From Cannabis sativa (taxonomy: Eukaryota > Streptophyta > Magnoliopsida > Rosales > Cannabaceae), in the NCBI RefSeq assembly GCF_029168945.1, contig NC_083605.1:75596969-75660968 (forward strand): a stretch of 64,000 nucleotides of DNA, given 5' to 3'. This document shows positions 63,108-64,000 of this stretch, one piece after another. A program made the position numbers and the translations under genes. Within the stretch, counting starts at the first letter, position 1. Each line of letters starts with the position of its first letter. The notes beneath the pieces were generated by a model. That model was not told the origin of the DNA and did not search any database. It saw nothing but the letters and a program-made list of their open reading frames with translations.

Positions 63108-63251
63108 AGTTAGTTGAAAAAGAAATTAAGAAAGAAAAAGAGTAAAATAGGAACTAATTAGAAGGATCGTGTAAAATAGGAAACTAAGGAATTAATAGTT
63201 TAGATTTAGATTTTGATTTTGATTTGGAATGAATTAATTAGGGTTGGTTTG

Positions 63252-63260
63252 TTTATATAG
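63252..63260 (-). promoter_or_regulatory. Probable TATA box of RING copy 3
   Basis: CTATATAAA on the minus strand, about 145 bases upstream of the ATG, in the same place as in copy 1. Confidence 0.45.
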
Positions 63261-63541
63261 ATAAACAAAGTCGGTCTAATATAGATAAGTAATGCTTGTG
63301 AAAGTTTAAAATTTGAATATAGTCTGTTCGTCTAATAATAATAATAATAATAGTAATAATAATATCTATATTCCAGTTTACCTCATTTAAACAATTAAAA
63401 TATATTTATTTTAATTTTTGAATTATTATTCTTATAAAAAATTACTATTAATCTTGAATTTTTAATCATTTATATATTTACTTTAGCTACTTATTTTTAA
63501 TCATTTATATAATTACGGTAAGTTATATCATTTTTATTTTT

Positions 63542-63572
<31 letters not shown>

Positions 63573-63717
63573 GAACTTGGATTACGATTTGAGTTGATGC
63601 ATGGGTTATAATGTAGATTACTAATTGAGTTGGATTGCGATTTGAGTTACTGCATGGGTTACGAGTAGAACATTTACTTTAAAGCACCATATATTTATAA
63701 TTTATATCAATTTTATA

Positions 63718-63913
63718 CTGGGCCGGCCCTAAAATGTAGTGGGCTAGGGTAAAAATTATTTTCTGGGTCCTTATTTAGAAAAAAAAAATAGTATTTTTCA
63801 AAATCAGCAAAAAAATTGTATAATTTTAAAAGGGCAAAAATTTTTTTTTAGGCCCCTGGACTAGGTGGGCCCTAGGCACAGGCCTAGCCCGCCTATGCCC
63901 AGGGCCGGCCCTG
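63718..63913. mobile_element. hAT-type MITE with 8-bp target duplication
   Basis: 196 bases with terminal inverted repeats CTGGGCCGGCCCT and AGGGCCGGCCCTG (one mismatch). ATTTTATA flanks both ends (63710-63717 and 63914-63921). Terminal sequence and duplication size match the hAT superfamily. Further inner pairing (GGGCTAGGG against CCTAGCCCG). No coding capacity. Confidence 0.9.
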
Positions 63914-63924
63914 ATTTTATAATT

Positions 63925-64000
63925 CATCAAACCGTTCAAACTGTCCGCACTGCAAAAAAAAAATTGCAGTTTGAAATTTTTTGCGGTGCAGTCACGGTTT
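63925..64000. repeat. GCGGTT-rich repeat running off the right edge
   Basis: Words such as TTTGCGGTGCAG and CAAACTGTCCGCACTGC resemble the element at 53768-54198. It is cut by the window end. Confidence 0.45.

Larger units (their letters stand above)
61524..63621. repeat. 2.1-kb duplicated block, right copy (with RING gene 3)
   Basis: Partner of 51661-53758. Offset between copies is 9,860-9,863 bases. It stops at GTAGATTAC, after which the two flanks are unrelated. Confidence 0.9.

Overview
This is AT-rich plant nuclear DNA, most likely from a eudicot. Genes have many introns, spliced junctions are plant-like, and the space between genes is packed with transposon remnants (Cassandra, copia, LINE, SINE, MULE-, hAT- and CACTA-type MITEs). 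The flavour of the LINE sequences reminds me of Cannabaceae, but that is only an impression. No bacterial-type system, CRISPR array or operon is present. All exon coordinates below were built by hand from reading frames and splice signals and were checked for phase.

Left part (1-14 kb): two tandem cellulose synthase-like G (CslG) genes on the minus strand. The left one runs off the window edge after its third exon. The right one is complete (six exons, 738 codons) and has a large first intron carrying MITEs and a microsatellite that touches the 5' splice site. 14-21.5 kb is intergenic and holds a Cassandra solo LTR (5S rRNA-like core, perfect target duplication), a tRNA-derived SINE-like insertion and an old MULE MITE.

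Middle (21.5-25 kb): a complete 12-exon auxin response factor gene (minus strand, 661 aa, ARF9/18-like) with palindromic motifs and a cluster of ACGT-core sites upstream. 25-47.5 kb is a gene-poor transposon landscape: a foldback MITE, a SINE with perfect target duplication, a 5'-truncated LINE, a nuclear copy of mitochondrial nad9, and a dead LINE split by a 1.9-kb copia-type solo LTR that is flanked by a perfect CCTAT duplication. A CACTA-like MITE follows.

Right part (47.5-64 kb): a complete eight-exon plastid beta-ketoacyl-ACP synthase I gene (minus strand, 490 aa) with one GC-AG intron placed directly after the catalytic lysine codon. Then come three intronless RING-H2 genes (minus strand). 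The first and third lie in 2.1-kb blocks that are nearly identical; the second is an older paralogue. Between them are a frameshifted FAR1/FRS fragment, a truncated LINE and a tRNA-Val(AAC) gene. A hAT-type MITE lies at the right edge.

The protein genes are unrelated in pathway: cell wall or specialised glycosyl transfer (CslG), auxin transcription (ARF), plastid fatty acid synthesis (KAS I) and ubiquitin transfer (RING). The strongest new observations are the recent RING block duplication, the several TE insertions with perfect target duplications, the nad9 NUMT and the GC-AG intron of the KAS gene.
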